Origin: Eutreptiella sp. 'Long Island Sound 2002'
Lineage: Eukaryota; Euglenozoa; Euglenophyceae; Eutreptiales; Eutreptiaceae
Length of the DNA: 64,000 nucleotides
Assembly (NCBI GenBank): GCA_964036045.1
Contig: OZ038378.1
Coordinates: 179,025,754-179,089,753, forward strand
Direction of reading: 5' to 3'
Position numbers and translations under genes: made by a program. Below are positions 41,020 through 51,514 of the stretch, in pieces. The notes under the pieces were generated by a model. The model worked only from the letters and a program-made list of their open reading frames with translations. It was not told the origin of the DNA and made no database searches. The number at the start of each line of letters is the position of its first letter. The first letter of the stretch is position 1.

Positions 41020-44000
41020 TACACCAACACAGGTGACACGCAGTAATCATGAAAATGGTAAGTGCCAGGTATGCAAGGACACTGTGGAGCAAATGTAAAA
41101 ATCAAAACCTACCTCCACAGTTTGTGAAGCCAATCTGGAAAAAACAAATGGAAACCGGGACACGGGGTTTCTTAGCTTTTCCCCCCTCTGTCTTTGCCTT
41201 CTCTGCAGTTGCAGATCCAGCAAGGCACAATCACATTCAGCACCCAACAAGCTCAGATGAAAATTGAAATCATGAATCATATCCCAACCATTAATGATTG
41301 CATCATAGTTCATAGCCACACACAGCAGGACCCATAGCAGGCAACAAACATCATACAGGACAAACACAACCGTGGAGGGGATGTAATGTAGTGATTGTGG
41401 AAATGGCAAACAATGGTATGGCAGTGCATGAAATACCTGGGACTGCCATGCAGTAAACCCAATGCATTATTACATGGTACTGAGCATATCTGGCACACGC
41501 TTCTGATCATAATTCACACCACGAGAATCATGATACAGGACAAACGGTGCTTCAGGAATACAATCACAGAGACTTGAGCAGGGTATGAGTACCTTGCCTG
41601 GCTCATACACAAACACAGGTGACACGCAGTTATCATGAAAATGGTAAGTGCCAGGTATGCAAGGACACTGTGGAGCAAATGTAAAATCAAAACCTACCTT
41701 CACAATGAGTGCATCCAAGCCAATCTGGAAAAAACAAATGGAAACCGGGACACGGGGTTTCTTAGCTTTCCCCCCCTCTGTCTTTGCCTTCTCTGCAGTT
41801 GCAGATCCAGCAAGGCACAATCACATTCAGCACCCAACAAGCTCAGACAAAAAATGAAATCATGAATCATATCCCAACCATTAATGATTGCATCATAGTT
41901 CATAGCCACACACAGCAGGACCCATAGCAGGCAACAAACATCATACAGGACAAACACAACCATGGAGGGGATGTAATGTAGTCAGTGTGGAAATGGCAAA
42001 CAATGGTATGGCAGTGCATGAAATACCTGGTACTGCCATGCAGTAAACCCAATGCATTATTACATGGTACTGAGCATATCTGGCACACGCTTCTGATCAT
42101 AATTCACACCACGAGAATCATGATACAGGACAAACGGTGCTTCAGGAATACAATCACAGAGACTTGAGCAGGGTATGAGTACCTTGCCTGGCTCATACAC
42201 CAACACAGGTGACACGCAGTAATCATGAAAATGGTAAGTGCCAGGTATGCAAGGACACTGTGGAGCAAATGTAAAATCAAAACCTACCTCCACAATGTGT
42301 GCATCCAAGCCAATCTGGAAAAAACAAATGGAAACCGGGACACAGGGTTTCTTAGCTTTCCCCCCCTCTGTCTTTGCCTTCTCTGCAGGTGCAGATCCAG
42401 CAAGGCACAATCACATTCAGCACCCCACCAGCTCAGACAAAAAATGAAATCATGAATCATATCCCAACCATTAATGATTGCATCATAGCTCATAGCCACA
42501 CACAGCAGGACCCATAGCAGGCAACAAACATCATACAGGACAAACACAACCATGGAGGGGATGTAAGCAAACAATTGTATGGTAGTGCATGAAATACCTG
42601 GGACTGCCATGCAGTAAACCCAATGCATTATTACATGGTACTGAGCATATCTGGCACACGCTTCTGATCATAATTCACACCACGAGAATCATGATACAGG
42701 ACAAACGGTGCTTCAGGAATACAATCACAGAGACTTGAGCAGGGTATGAGTACCTTGCCTGGCTCATACACAAACACAGGTGACACGCAGTTATCATGAA
42801 AATGGTAAGTGCTAGGTATGCAAGGACACTGTGGAGCAAATGTAAAATCAAAACCTACCTCCACAATGTGTGCATCCAAGCCAATCTGGAAAAAACAAAT
42901 GGAAACCGGGACACAGGGTTTCTTAGCTTTTCCCCCCTCTGTCTTTGCCTTCTCTGCAGTTGCAGATCCAGCAAGGCAGAATCACATTCAGCACCCAACA
43001 AGCTCAGACAAAAAATGAAATCATGAATCATATCCCAACCATTAATGATTGCATCATAGCTCATAGCCACACACAGCAGGACCCATAGCAGGCAACAAAC
43101 ATCATACAGGACAAACACAACCATGGAGGGGATGTAATGTAGTCAGTGTGGAAATGGCAAACAATGGTATGGCAGTGCATGAAATACCTGGTACTGCCAT
43201 GCAGTAAACCCAATGCATTATTACATGGTACTGAGCATATCTGGCACACGCTTCTGATCATAATTCACACCACGAGAATCATGATACAGGACAAACGGTG
43301 CTTCAGGAATACAATCACAGAGACTTGAGCAGGGTATGAGTACCTTGCCTGGCTCATACACCAACACAGGTGACACGCAGTAATCATGAAAATGGTAAGT
43401 GCCAGGTATGCAAGGACACTGTGGAGCAAATGTAAAATCAAAACCTACCTTCACAATGAGTGCATCCAAGCCAGGCTGGAAAGAAAAATGGAACCTGGGA
43501 CACGGGGTTTCTAGCTTTCTGCCTCTCTGTCTTTGCCTTCTCTGCAGGTGCAGATCCAGCAAGGCATAATTACATTCAGCACCCAACAAGCTCAGACAAA
43601 AAATGAAACCATGAATCATATCCCAACCATTAATGATTGCATCATAGCTCATAGCCACACACAGCAGGACCCATAGCAGGCAACAAACATCATACAGGAC
43701 AAACACAACCATGGAGGGGATGTAAGCAAACAATTGTATGGTAGTGCATGAAATACCTGGGACTGCCATGCAGTAAACCCAATGCATTATTACATGGTAC
43801 TGAGCATATCTGGCACACGCTTCTGATCATAATTCACACCACGAGAATCATGATACAGGACAAACGGTGCTTCAGGAATACAATCACAGAGACTTGAGCA
43901 GGGTATGAGTACCTTGCCTGGCTCATACACAAACACAGGTGACACGCAGTTATCATGAAAATGGTAAGTGCTAGGTATGCAAGGACACTGTGGAGCAAAT

Positions 44001-44621
44001 GTAAAATCAAAACCTACCTCCACAATGTGTGCATCCAAGCCAATCTGGAAAAAACAAATGGAAACCGGGACACAGGGTTTCTTAGCTTTCCCCCCTCTGT
44101 CTTTGCCTTCTCTGCAGTTGCAGATCCAGCAAGGCAGAATCACATTCAGCACCCAACAAGCTCAGACAAAAAAATGAAATCATGAATCATATCCCAACCA
44201 TTAATGATTGCATCATAGCTCATAGCCACACACAGCAGGACCCATAGCAGGCAACAAACATCATACAGGACAAACACAACCATGGAGGGGATGTAATGTA
44301 GTGATTGCGGAACAGGCAAACAATGGTATGGCAGTGCATGAAATACCTGGGACTGCCATGCAGCAAACCCAATGCATTATTACATGGTACTGAGCATATC
44401 TGGCACACGCTTCTGATCATAATTCACACCACGAGAATCATGATACAGGACAAACGGTGCTTCAGGAATACAATCACAGAGACTTGAGCAGGGTATGAGT
44501 ACCTTGCCTGGCTCATACACCAACACAGGTGACACGCAGTAATCATAAAAATGGTAAGTGCCAGGTATGCAAGGACACTGTGGAGCAAATGTAAAATCAA
44601 AACCTACCTCCACAATGTGTG
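41020..44621. repeat. Satellite array 2, right part: about 6 alpha units
   Basis: The array continues in phase after the poly-C element and stops inside a unit at CACAATGTGTG, about 44,621. A dimer period near 1,160 bp is visible. GTAGTCAGTGTGG at about 41,979 and 43,140, and the short unit with a deletion (GATGTAAGCAAACAATTG) at about 42,560 and 43,719, both recur. One unit has a strongly diverged patch at about 43,472-43,525. Confidence 0.95.
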
Positions 44622-45169
44622 TACCTACAACCTCTCGCGAATCATGGTGTCGAAACCACACTCAAGACGGGAAATAGCATGCGCGGACGAAGAGCACATG
44701 AAAGACCAAAACCTTCAGGTAGCCAGAAATGCCACGCTCTCAAACCCTTCCTTCAGAGCCAAAAAAAAAAACTCTGAAAGCACCCATACTCAAAGCAGCG
44801 CTGTTACCCCTCTCTATCGTGGAGACAATAACAGTCATAGAGCAACATTTCCTCTGTTAGCTCTGAATACCCTCATATCGCAGCCATACCCTCACATGAC
44901 AGAGGAGTACTGTGGCTATGTAACCACTACCAGATTGAGGGCAAAGTGTTTGCACTGCGTGCGCACTGCGTGTGCACTGCGTGCGCACTGCGTGGGCACT
45001 GCGTGCGCACTGCGTGCACATTGCAGTGAAACCCACCCCATGCCACCTCTGTATGACACTGCAAAGCAACAAAGCCAACAGGACACACATTGAACCACTA
45101 CCAACCCGGCACTTTGATGTACCTGTGAACATCTCATGTAGTGTTGTAGAGTACCACTATGCAGTTGCA
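44622..45169. other. Non-repetitive flank of array 2 with a 12-bp minisatellite
   Basis: Sequence becomes unique right after the satellite. I see no supported gene. A plus-strand frame from 44,551 runs in from the satellite and is not credible as a gene. The notable content is the minisatellite listed separately and an A-run at about 44,760. Confidence 0.6.
44952..45021. repeat. 12-bp minisatellite, unit GCACTGCGTGCG, about six copies
   Basis: Six near-perfect units (GCACTGCGTG plus CG, TG or GG) follow TTT. The same motif recurs at 45,885-45,929. Confidence 0.95.
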
Positions 45170-45690
45170 ACCACTGTAACCCTTGTAAGCGCCATCGTGA
45201 TTACCTACTTCATACATCAAAGAATTGTCCGTGCATTCGCGAAGGACCACGTTGATCCCAAATCGTAACATCCGCCGACTTTCCCGGCATAAGATCACAT
45301 ATCCATACTATATTCCCAAGGTTGTCCACGGCCACCGTTACCTTATAAACATGGCCTGTGTACTTGGGATTTAAGAGTACATCACATATACACATCATCC
45401 GAACAATTTGAGCGAGACATATAGGCACAGTTGTCCCAACTTGGAATTTGCCGAAGAAAACAAAGGTATTGGAAGGTCCTCCTGGGACAACAAACCTTCC
45501 GCGCCATACTTCATGCAGAATCCCTCCGCTATAACACAATCAACACCAATGAGGTTGACATGTTTATGGAGTTGTGAATATACTTCCCAAGGCTCCTTGG
45601 AGCGCCCAACGGAGCACTGATCAATCCACCAAGCCACATCTTTGGGGTCAAGGTCAGCGTGTGGGAGTCCACATAATCCACCATCCATCT
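45170..45690 (-). pseudogene. Decayed DDE superfamily (PIF/Harbinger-like) transposase
   Basis: Three overlapping minus-strand frames, 45,688 to about 45,500, then to 45,210, then to about 45,170, join into one transposase-like protein. The first piece has PWEVYSQLHKHVNLIGVDC, where the Asp of GVDC is a candidate first catalytic residue. The second has YTGHVYKVTVAVDNLGNIVW then DLMPGKSADVTIWD, which matches the P-G-x-x-x-D-x-x-I-W block around the second catalytic Asp of DDE_4-type transposases. The third has YEVGNHDGAYKGYSG. Two frame changes and the absence of a recognisable C-terminal catalytic Glu mark it as broken. An acceptor-like TTCCTCGTTGTAG precedes the first ATG, so an upstream exon is possible. 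Confidence 0.65.
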
Positions 45691-45884
45691 ACAACGAGGA
45701 ACATGCAAAAAAAGGGGGGGGGTGAAAATGGGTACAAATGGGTGAAAATAGGTGATAATGAATGACAATGCAAATTTGTCTTATCCTGAATGCATAAGAA
45801 GCTTAAAAAATCCTACTATTGAACAACAAACCTCCGCAAAAGGGCCAAAACTAGGGTTCAGGTAGTTACCGACATACAAAACTT

Positions 45885-45929
45885 TGCACTGCGTGCGCAC
45901 TGCGTGGGCACTGCGTGCGCACTGCGTGC
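45885..45929. repeat. Second copy of the GCACTGCGTGCG minisatellite
   Basis: About 3.8 units of the same 12-bp motif as at 44,952. Both are introduced by TTT-GCACTGCG, so the motif disperses with a defined left edge. Confidence 0.95.
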
Positions 45930-46350
45930 ATGGCATTCCCGAGGTCTCCAAAGCAGAGACGAGTAACGTGGCTACGAAACCCTTGCCGCGTTGGGGTCTC
46001 CAAAGTGAAGAGGACCATGCTTTTGTGCTTTGGAGAACCCAGCACAATCGCAGTTGCATAGCTTTGTTGACCCTCTCTGGCTTGGAGACCTCTCACAGGG
46101 ATTATGCAGCCATGTTGCTCCTCCGCAATTTGGAGACCCGATACCATAAGCCAGCTTACTGCTATGGCCTGGATGGGGGTAGTAAGCAGGTCACAAAGCG
46201 CCCCACACATGCACGTCCTGGTATGCATATGCAGCAATGTTCGGCAGTTCCATCTTTTGCGGCTGAAGCCTCACAGCTGTTATACTACAATCGTGCTCAT
46301 GATCATTGCTATGCTACATTTCTGCTCTGTGTGCTTCTTTCTGGCTGTTG

Positions 46351-46388
46351 GACCGTGTTTTGTCTACCGGACCGTGTTTTGTCTACCG
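46351..46388. repeat. Perfect 19-bp tandem duplication
   Basis: GACCGTGTTTTGTCTACCG is present twice without a gap (46,351-46,369 and 46,370-46,388). Confidence 0.95.
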
Positions 46389-46571
46389 CAAAGCGGTATG
46401 CATGGTACAGTACAGTAAGGTGCACTCCTGATTCCTGAAAATCACCCTAGTATAGCCATGCATAGTGCTGATCCCCATTGATCAAGCTATACAAGTTTTC
46501 AAAATCAGAAGCGGAGGGTTGTTAGGAGTCAAAACTCATGGAAACCAAAGGAGTCACTAAGTCGCTCGGTT

Positions 46572-46589
46572 GGGGGGGGGGGGGGGGGG
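46572..46589. repeat. Poly-G tract of 18
   Basis: A pure G-run between CTCGGTT and TTGCAC. Similar G or C runs end the three poly-C elements, so this may be a remnant end. I find no partner end within 1 kb. Confidence 0.9.
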
Positions 46590-46879
46590 TTGCACAAAAT
46601 ACATCCCTCTCCAAAGCGGATCAGTGCAACGTGGCCTCATGACTACGATTGTGTTGGGGTCTCCAAAGTGGAGAGGAGTGACGTGACTACGTAACCCCTG
46701 CGGGTTGCATAGCCTCATCAAGCATGCCCAAGACCCTCATCAAGCAATGCTGAAATATCCTCCTTTGCAAATGCAACACTGAGAGCAACAAATGGAACAG
46801 GGAAATACCCCATTGGCAAAGCCACACAGTCCAACAACTTGAGTGTGTGAGGAGGGTCTCGCCCTGAACTTGCCATGAC

Positions 46880-47161
46880 TTATGCACAAAGGCGTTGCCT
46901 AGAATCTGGGTACTTGCAACAGTCAGGGCACTCTGGAATGTTGCAGATCAAACAACATGGTTGCTGCTGCAGTGTCTTGGCACAACCTTTGAACCATAGG
47001 AACAACCTTGATGGGAGGCAGAAATGCCAACAAGCTGCCAACGGGGGTGGGGTACCTGAATGCACTTTGCCCAACCAAACTTTTTTCGGCTGAAATATCA
47101 TTGCTAGATGCCGTCTCCTCGCACTGGAATAAAGGCTTGGTTCTTGTACCAATGAGGGCAA
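46880..47161 (-). CDS. Cysteine-rich hypothetical reading frame, possibly a partial exon
   Basis: The 93-codon frame ends with a Cys cluster (CCLICNIPECPDCC), a spacing that could bind zinc. Neighbouring frames at 46,687-46,887 continue with plausible protein-like sequence but in another frame. If real it is frameshifted or spliced. No family is recognised. Chance is a serious alternative. Confidence 0.15.
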   Translation of the reverse strand: MPSLVQEPSLYSSARRRHLAMIFQPKKVWLGKVHSGTPPPLAACWHFCLPSRLFLWFKGCAKTLQQQPCCLICNIPECPDCCKYPDSRQRLCA

Positions 47162-48347
47162 AAAAAAGGGCCATTCTACTAACTACTTGAGTTTTGGCGG
47201 TACAAGAAACTGGGTTGTACCCAAAATACTCCCTTGAATGCACTTTGTGCGAGATTCTTGTGGCCTTCGAGTGGGGGTTAACTCTACTTTTTCACCCCAA
47301 AGTAAAGGATTCTCAAAAGCAGAGTCCCTTGCCGGCAACCATTGTGCAATGGGCTGATACCCATGTTCCACCATATGCCTGTAGTATAATGATCCCTTGG
47401 CATTTGTACCCCTTCCCCCTGTTGTGAGAACAATGCCCTTGTCAGAACCACACGAGGTGCAAGTTTTGGGACCATGGGCCCATCTTCTGGTTATCCATGA
47501 TTTTAAGTTTCTTTTGTGACTTGGGGCTGCAATTGTTACTTTGGGGATGCAGATTGCTATACAGCCACTTTTTGCCCCTCCCCTTCACTTATGTTGCCCC
47601 ATTCTACTCCTTACTTCACCCTTGGAGCATGTTGGTGTCACTATTGGTGTCTTCCTAGGGTATGCATAAACAATGCCCTTGATTTTTCTGCCCCTTGTAC
47701 TGATAGCACAGGGAAAATATAGCTCTTCAGGCCTAGCCACCAGTTAATCTACAGCTACTTGGTCGGGCTAGGCAGCTAAATCTCCGTGCCACACACCGCG
47801 TCAGGTGCTCCCCGTCTACATCATCAAAAGCGATTGCACTCTCTTCAACTGAAGGCATTTCACCAAGATACTATGACACAAGGTTAGTGCAACAACCATT
47901 CACTTTTGGTGGCGGCCACTACTCTTGATTTCCCATCACCCATGGTAGTAGGTTGATTGGCCACAACACATACTCAAGCATTTCTCGCATCACATCCTTG
48001 CTATCGCAAGCATGATAGTAACCAACTGCAAATGACCCCCAATGGGCCATTGCTCAAAGCAACCATGTGTGAGCCACCTGGTTGAGGTAAATATCCCAAT
48101 ACATTGGTTGCAATATTGTGGGCCACAGTCATATTGCACTAGCGAATTGGCTTGTGCTTTGTTCGCTTCATCAAAACGGTGGTGTGGCTCTGCAATCAAG
48201 ACCTTGTGAAGGCTTTCCAAAAAGGATTTTCTCCTAAAAAAAACTTGAGCGAAAACCATGGTGACTTAGCTCAGACTCTTGGTATCTGTCCTTGCGAGAA
48301 CCCTTGTCAGAACAACATGAGGTATTGTTTCCGCAACTTTTGGAACA
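47162..48347. other. Low-copy sequence without a supported gene
   Basis: A minus-strand frame at 47,990-48,259 has protein-like composition but no motif I know. A short dispersed repeat, CCTTGTCAGAAC-ACA-GAGGT followed by a TTTTGG(G/A)AC segment, occurs near 47,437 and 48,302. TTTCCGCAA-TTTTGGAAC is found on both sides of the next element (about 48,328 and 49,420). Confidence 0.4.
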
Positions 48348-48530
48348 CCCCCCCCTTGTCCAAGCAACGGTAAATAACCAGGGATTGACAAAACCAATGC
48401 CTAGTGTTGCTTAGACAAGGGCGTTGCTTACGTGCCGGAACTTGCATGGTACACGTATAGACCGGCCTGAGGGGGTTTGAAGCGGAGATGGTGGGACACA
48501 AGCAAAGGGCTGACATGTGCAACATAACAC

Positions 48531-49060
48531 TCATGAGCAGGGATCATTGGGAAGCAAAACCTGGCACAAACAGTTTGAAAACTTCGAACATTGCGGGTTC
48601 AAGGGCTCAGAAATGAAGCCCTTCTTGGTCCAGCTATAATGCATCGTGAACTGCTGGACGTGCTTCTTCTTCTTGCCCTGTGCCTCACCCTTTGCCGGAG
48701 GTTTGGGTGCAGGTTTTGGGGCTGGTTTTGGGGCTGGTTTTGGGGCTGGTTTTGGGACAGCAATATGCAAAGGGATGCAAGCATCATCCACCAAATCTCT
48801 GGTCCAATACAACTTTCCGTTGAAGACATGCCCCAAACCCCAAACGCCTGTATTGCCCACACAATATCCACAACCTTGTCTTTCTTGGCTCTCTTTTCGG
48901 GAGCCACCTCTGACTCCCCACCACCCTTCTTCCCATCCCACTCATACTCAATTGCCAAATAATCTGCACCTTTGGGAGAGGGACCAATGACAATACCGCG
49001 ACTTTCTGCACCGGTGGACTGCGTGTAGTGCAATGGCCAACCTGGCTTTATCCAAGACAT
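48531..49060 (-). pseudogene. Cargo gene of the poly-C element family, longest copy, frameshifted
   Basis: The N-terminal part starts at ATG 49,060 (MSWIKPGWPLHYTQS) and reads in one frame through EWDGKKGGG, a charged stretch and KVVDIVWA. At about 48,865 the match to the sister copy continues in another frame (NTGVWGLGHVF, KLYWTRD), then a PKPA repeat linker, HVQQFTM and a divergent end. The order of blocks equals that of the frame at 40,403-40,705, so the two were once one protein of about 150-170 residues. The first half has the look of a small beta-rich chromatin-reader-like or SH3-like fold, which is only an impression. A single-base indel or a tiny intron could explain the frame change. 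Confidence 0.6.
48709..48757. repeat. 12-bp minisatellite GGTTTTGGGGCT, about four copies, inside the cargo gene
   Basis: The repeat lies in frame on the minus strand and encodes a Pro-Ala-Pro-Lys linker, so its copy number can change without breaking the frame. Confidence 0.9.
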
Positions 49061-49306
49061 GGTGTACTATTCTGAAAACCAAGAGGCAAAACACGCTACA
49101 AACGCCCTCTTGGCCAACAGAGCTACCTTGACACAAAATATGAACGTTGTGCATCTCAAAACCACGGTATCAGGAAGCAGACACGGCACACAGTACAATG
49201 AATTAAAAAACGCACCGCCAAAATCAACGGTGCAAAAATTGACGGAACCAACGCCTAGTGTTGCTTGGACATAGGCGTTGCTTGGACAAGGGTGGGGGGG
49301 GGGGGG

Positions 49307-51390
49307 AAGCTGCAGCTAAGGGGGAGGCATAGAAAGGCAGCACGGCGGCCTGGCCCTGTCCTGCCTCTACACTAACCACTGTATGCACAGCGTGCAGGAC
49401 CTTAATCGGTTGTTTTGTTTCCGCAAATTTTGGAACCATGGAATTCGGCAATTACATCCCAGGCGCTATCCAAGATTTTTCCGCTTTTCAGGGCCTCAAG
49501 ACGACAGGGGTTGTGTGGCCACTTTTACTCCTCTCCACAATGGTACCCCAAGACGGCAACGCCCAAAGAGTAAATGCCCAAGTTCAGGCATCTGTTAAGG
49601 ATGTTACGGCAAAGGCTGAGGTAGTCTCGTTGCATACAGGTTGCAATTTGTATTGAAGTACTTGCGACCGAATATCTACGCTTGTTGGGTATCACAAGCA
49701 TTCAAACACTGGGCTTGTGGCATAAGTGTGGTCATTGGACATGTGTGGAGTGGATGCCCACAACACATGCTTTTCTGTAGCAATCCTTATCCGAATCCCT
49801 CAACATCATGCAAAACACATGGCAGCTGCCAATCTGCTCTGAGCACTGCAACTCACAATATTGTGTCCAGCAGATCAAAGCTGTTTATGTACAATATGTA
49901 CACTGAAAAGTGTCAAAGTTGCAAAGACCCATTGCTCTCAAAAAACTATCAATGGTGTTCATGCTCCCCCAGCACAACTGGCCTTGAAAAAGGCATCTAA
50001 TGCTCAGTGCTGATCCACACATACAACAAAGCTTGCATTTGGAGGATAACGAGCAACTGTTTACTGACGGTGTTGTCGGGGCGCTGGCGGAGTAGAATGG
50101 AATCTCGAAAGGCCCTGCAATACATGAAGATACTATGTTGACACTGATTTGCTTGTGTTCAATTTGCGAGCAGGGAGGCACAATTTCTGCCTTGTTCACA
50201 GGGTTCCCAGCATCTGAGCATGCAGAGCACTGTAGCACTCAGGATCGATCAGCAATGAGCCGTTCCCTTAGGGGATGGCTTGTGCGGCTCTTGCAAGTTT
50301 CATGGCAAATTCATGTCCCAACAATCATGGTTTAGAGTGTCTCCTGTGTGGTGCATTGCATAGGGGGTAAGGGGGGGGGTTATTTCCTTGGCCCCAAGAT
50401 GTAATCCAACAGTGGATGGGGTTGCATACAGCGTCCATTTGTGCTCAGGGGACAGGTCTCTCATCAGTCAGGGAATTCTCTAGGAGACAGTCTGCATCAT
50501 GCACAGACCACAGGCACGCGGTGCCAGTGCGTGCACCGCACCTTCCAATCTACAGAAGGGCCAGGCAATAGTCCAAGGGGTCACCCAAACAGCATCTCAT
50601 GGCGGCCAAGCATACCAGGGGATTTGTTGCATGTCAGGAAACCACATCATCATTCCCCAAGGGAGATGACCAAATGCCCCGACACCATCGGGGGCAGGGA
50701 GTCAGGGCAGAGAACAGCTGCACGACGCCGGCACAGCACACACACTGCTGAGGCTGCTCCCGCTGTACTCTGGGCTTACGGTTTCATCAGACTACGTCAG
50801 CCATCCCACCCCAGGTGTTAGGGCTCCCTGTGGTAAGCAGCAACTTCGTGTCAGAAAGGCATTGTGGCACTGGGTGTTTTGCACATTCACAGCTGACATT
50901 TGATGGAGCTGGTTGTCAGAAATGTGTTGACAAACACAATGCAAAACCCACAGCAGCTCCACATGCAAGCAAATCCTCACAAATATCCAAACAATCCTTT
51001 GTCATGGGGGCTTTTTTTTGCATGTGCACCAGTTTGAACTCAGTTCTGGGCCAGGGTCCCAATCTTCCAAACTTCCAAGGTGCTCGCAGACTGCGCTTTT
51101 GGGGCTCGTTTGCTGCTCCTCCTGAAAACCTTCCTTGTGGCTAATTGGTACAAAGCGCACAGGGCCTTTGGTTGCAATGAAATCAGTTTATGGCTGTCGG
51201 CAGTACCAGGCGGTTGGCAGTGGTTGCATGCACTGGAGACTTTCTTTCGGGATCTGTTCCAATAGGATGGTACATCACAGGACGTCAAAAACGCCATTGC
51301 AGTAAGGAAAATCCTTGGCCAGGCATTAGGAGCAAAACGTTTCTTACGCAACCAGAGCTGACGTTGTTAGTGGTGGTGATGATGTTCGTG
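49307..51390. other. About 2 kb without a supported gene
   Basis: Frames on either strand in this stretch lack known motifs, conserved repeats or consistent exon signals. A G-run at about 50,370 and a minus-strand frame at 51,040-51,351 of unknown value are the only items of note. Confidence 0.5.
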
Positions 51391-51391
51391 T

Positions 51392-51393
<2 letters not shown>

Positions 51394-51423
<30 letters not shown>

Positions 51424-51514
51424 TGTTTTTGTTGGTGTTGCTGTTGGTAATAAGAATGTTGGTGTATTGTTGTGGTTGTTGTTCTTATTGCTGTTGTTGC
51501 AGTTGTTGTTGCTC
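51394..51514. repeat. CTG/TTG trinucleotide microsatellite
   Basis: A pure GCT run at 51,401-51,426 is flanked by interrupted GTT/GCT triplets to about 51,514. On the minus strand this would read as polyglutamine inside a long frame (51,285-51,710), but nothing else supports a gene there. Confidence 0.95.

Larger units (their letters stand above)
45941..46680. repeat. Dispersed GGTCTCCAAAG motifs in both orientations
   Basis: GGTCTCCAAAG, often followed by a GAGACGAGTAACGTGGCTAC-like stretch, occurs at about 45,943, 45,995 and 46,659, with a weaker copy near 46,608. Its inverse TTTGGAGA or TTGGAGACC occurs near 46,030, 46,084 and 46,127. The copies near 45,943 and 46,659 share about 50 bp. 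No coding function is evident. Confidence 0.6.
48348..49306. mobile_element. Poly-C-terminated DNA transposon, about 959 bp, second family member
   Basis: The left end is C8 then TTGTCCAAGCAACG. The right end, read inverted, is a C-run, ACC, then CTTGTCCAAGCAACG. That is an inverted repeat of about 16 perfect bases inside the homopolymer caps. A direct repeat of about 50 bp (ATTGAC-AACCAA-GCCTAGTGTTGCTT) lies inside both ends, near 48,386 and 49,236. It carries the same reading frame family as the 40,196 element, here longer but frameshifted. I cannot define a target duplication, because the flanks read GGAACA and AAGCTG. Confidence 0.7.

Noticed and set aside
18401-44621. Repeated 66, 82, 101 and up to 177-aa minus-strand ORFs, and 61-99-aa plus-strand ORFs, as genes
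   Set aside because: Both strands are open by chance in the same unit. One-base indels in A and C runs change the frame between copies, and the amino-acid changes (H/L/Q, Y/N, V/L/F) show no constraint.
1-44621. CRISPR array
   Set aside because: The repeated unit is 563-600 bp without short repeats separated by unique spacers, and no cas genes are present.
44857-45093. Cys/His/Ala repeat proteins over the GCACTGCGTGCG minisatellite
   Set aside because: All frames through a 12-bp repeat stay open on both strands; the repeats explain them fully.
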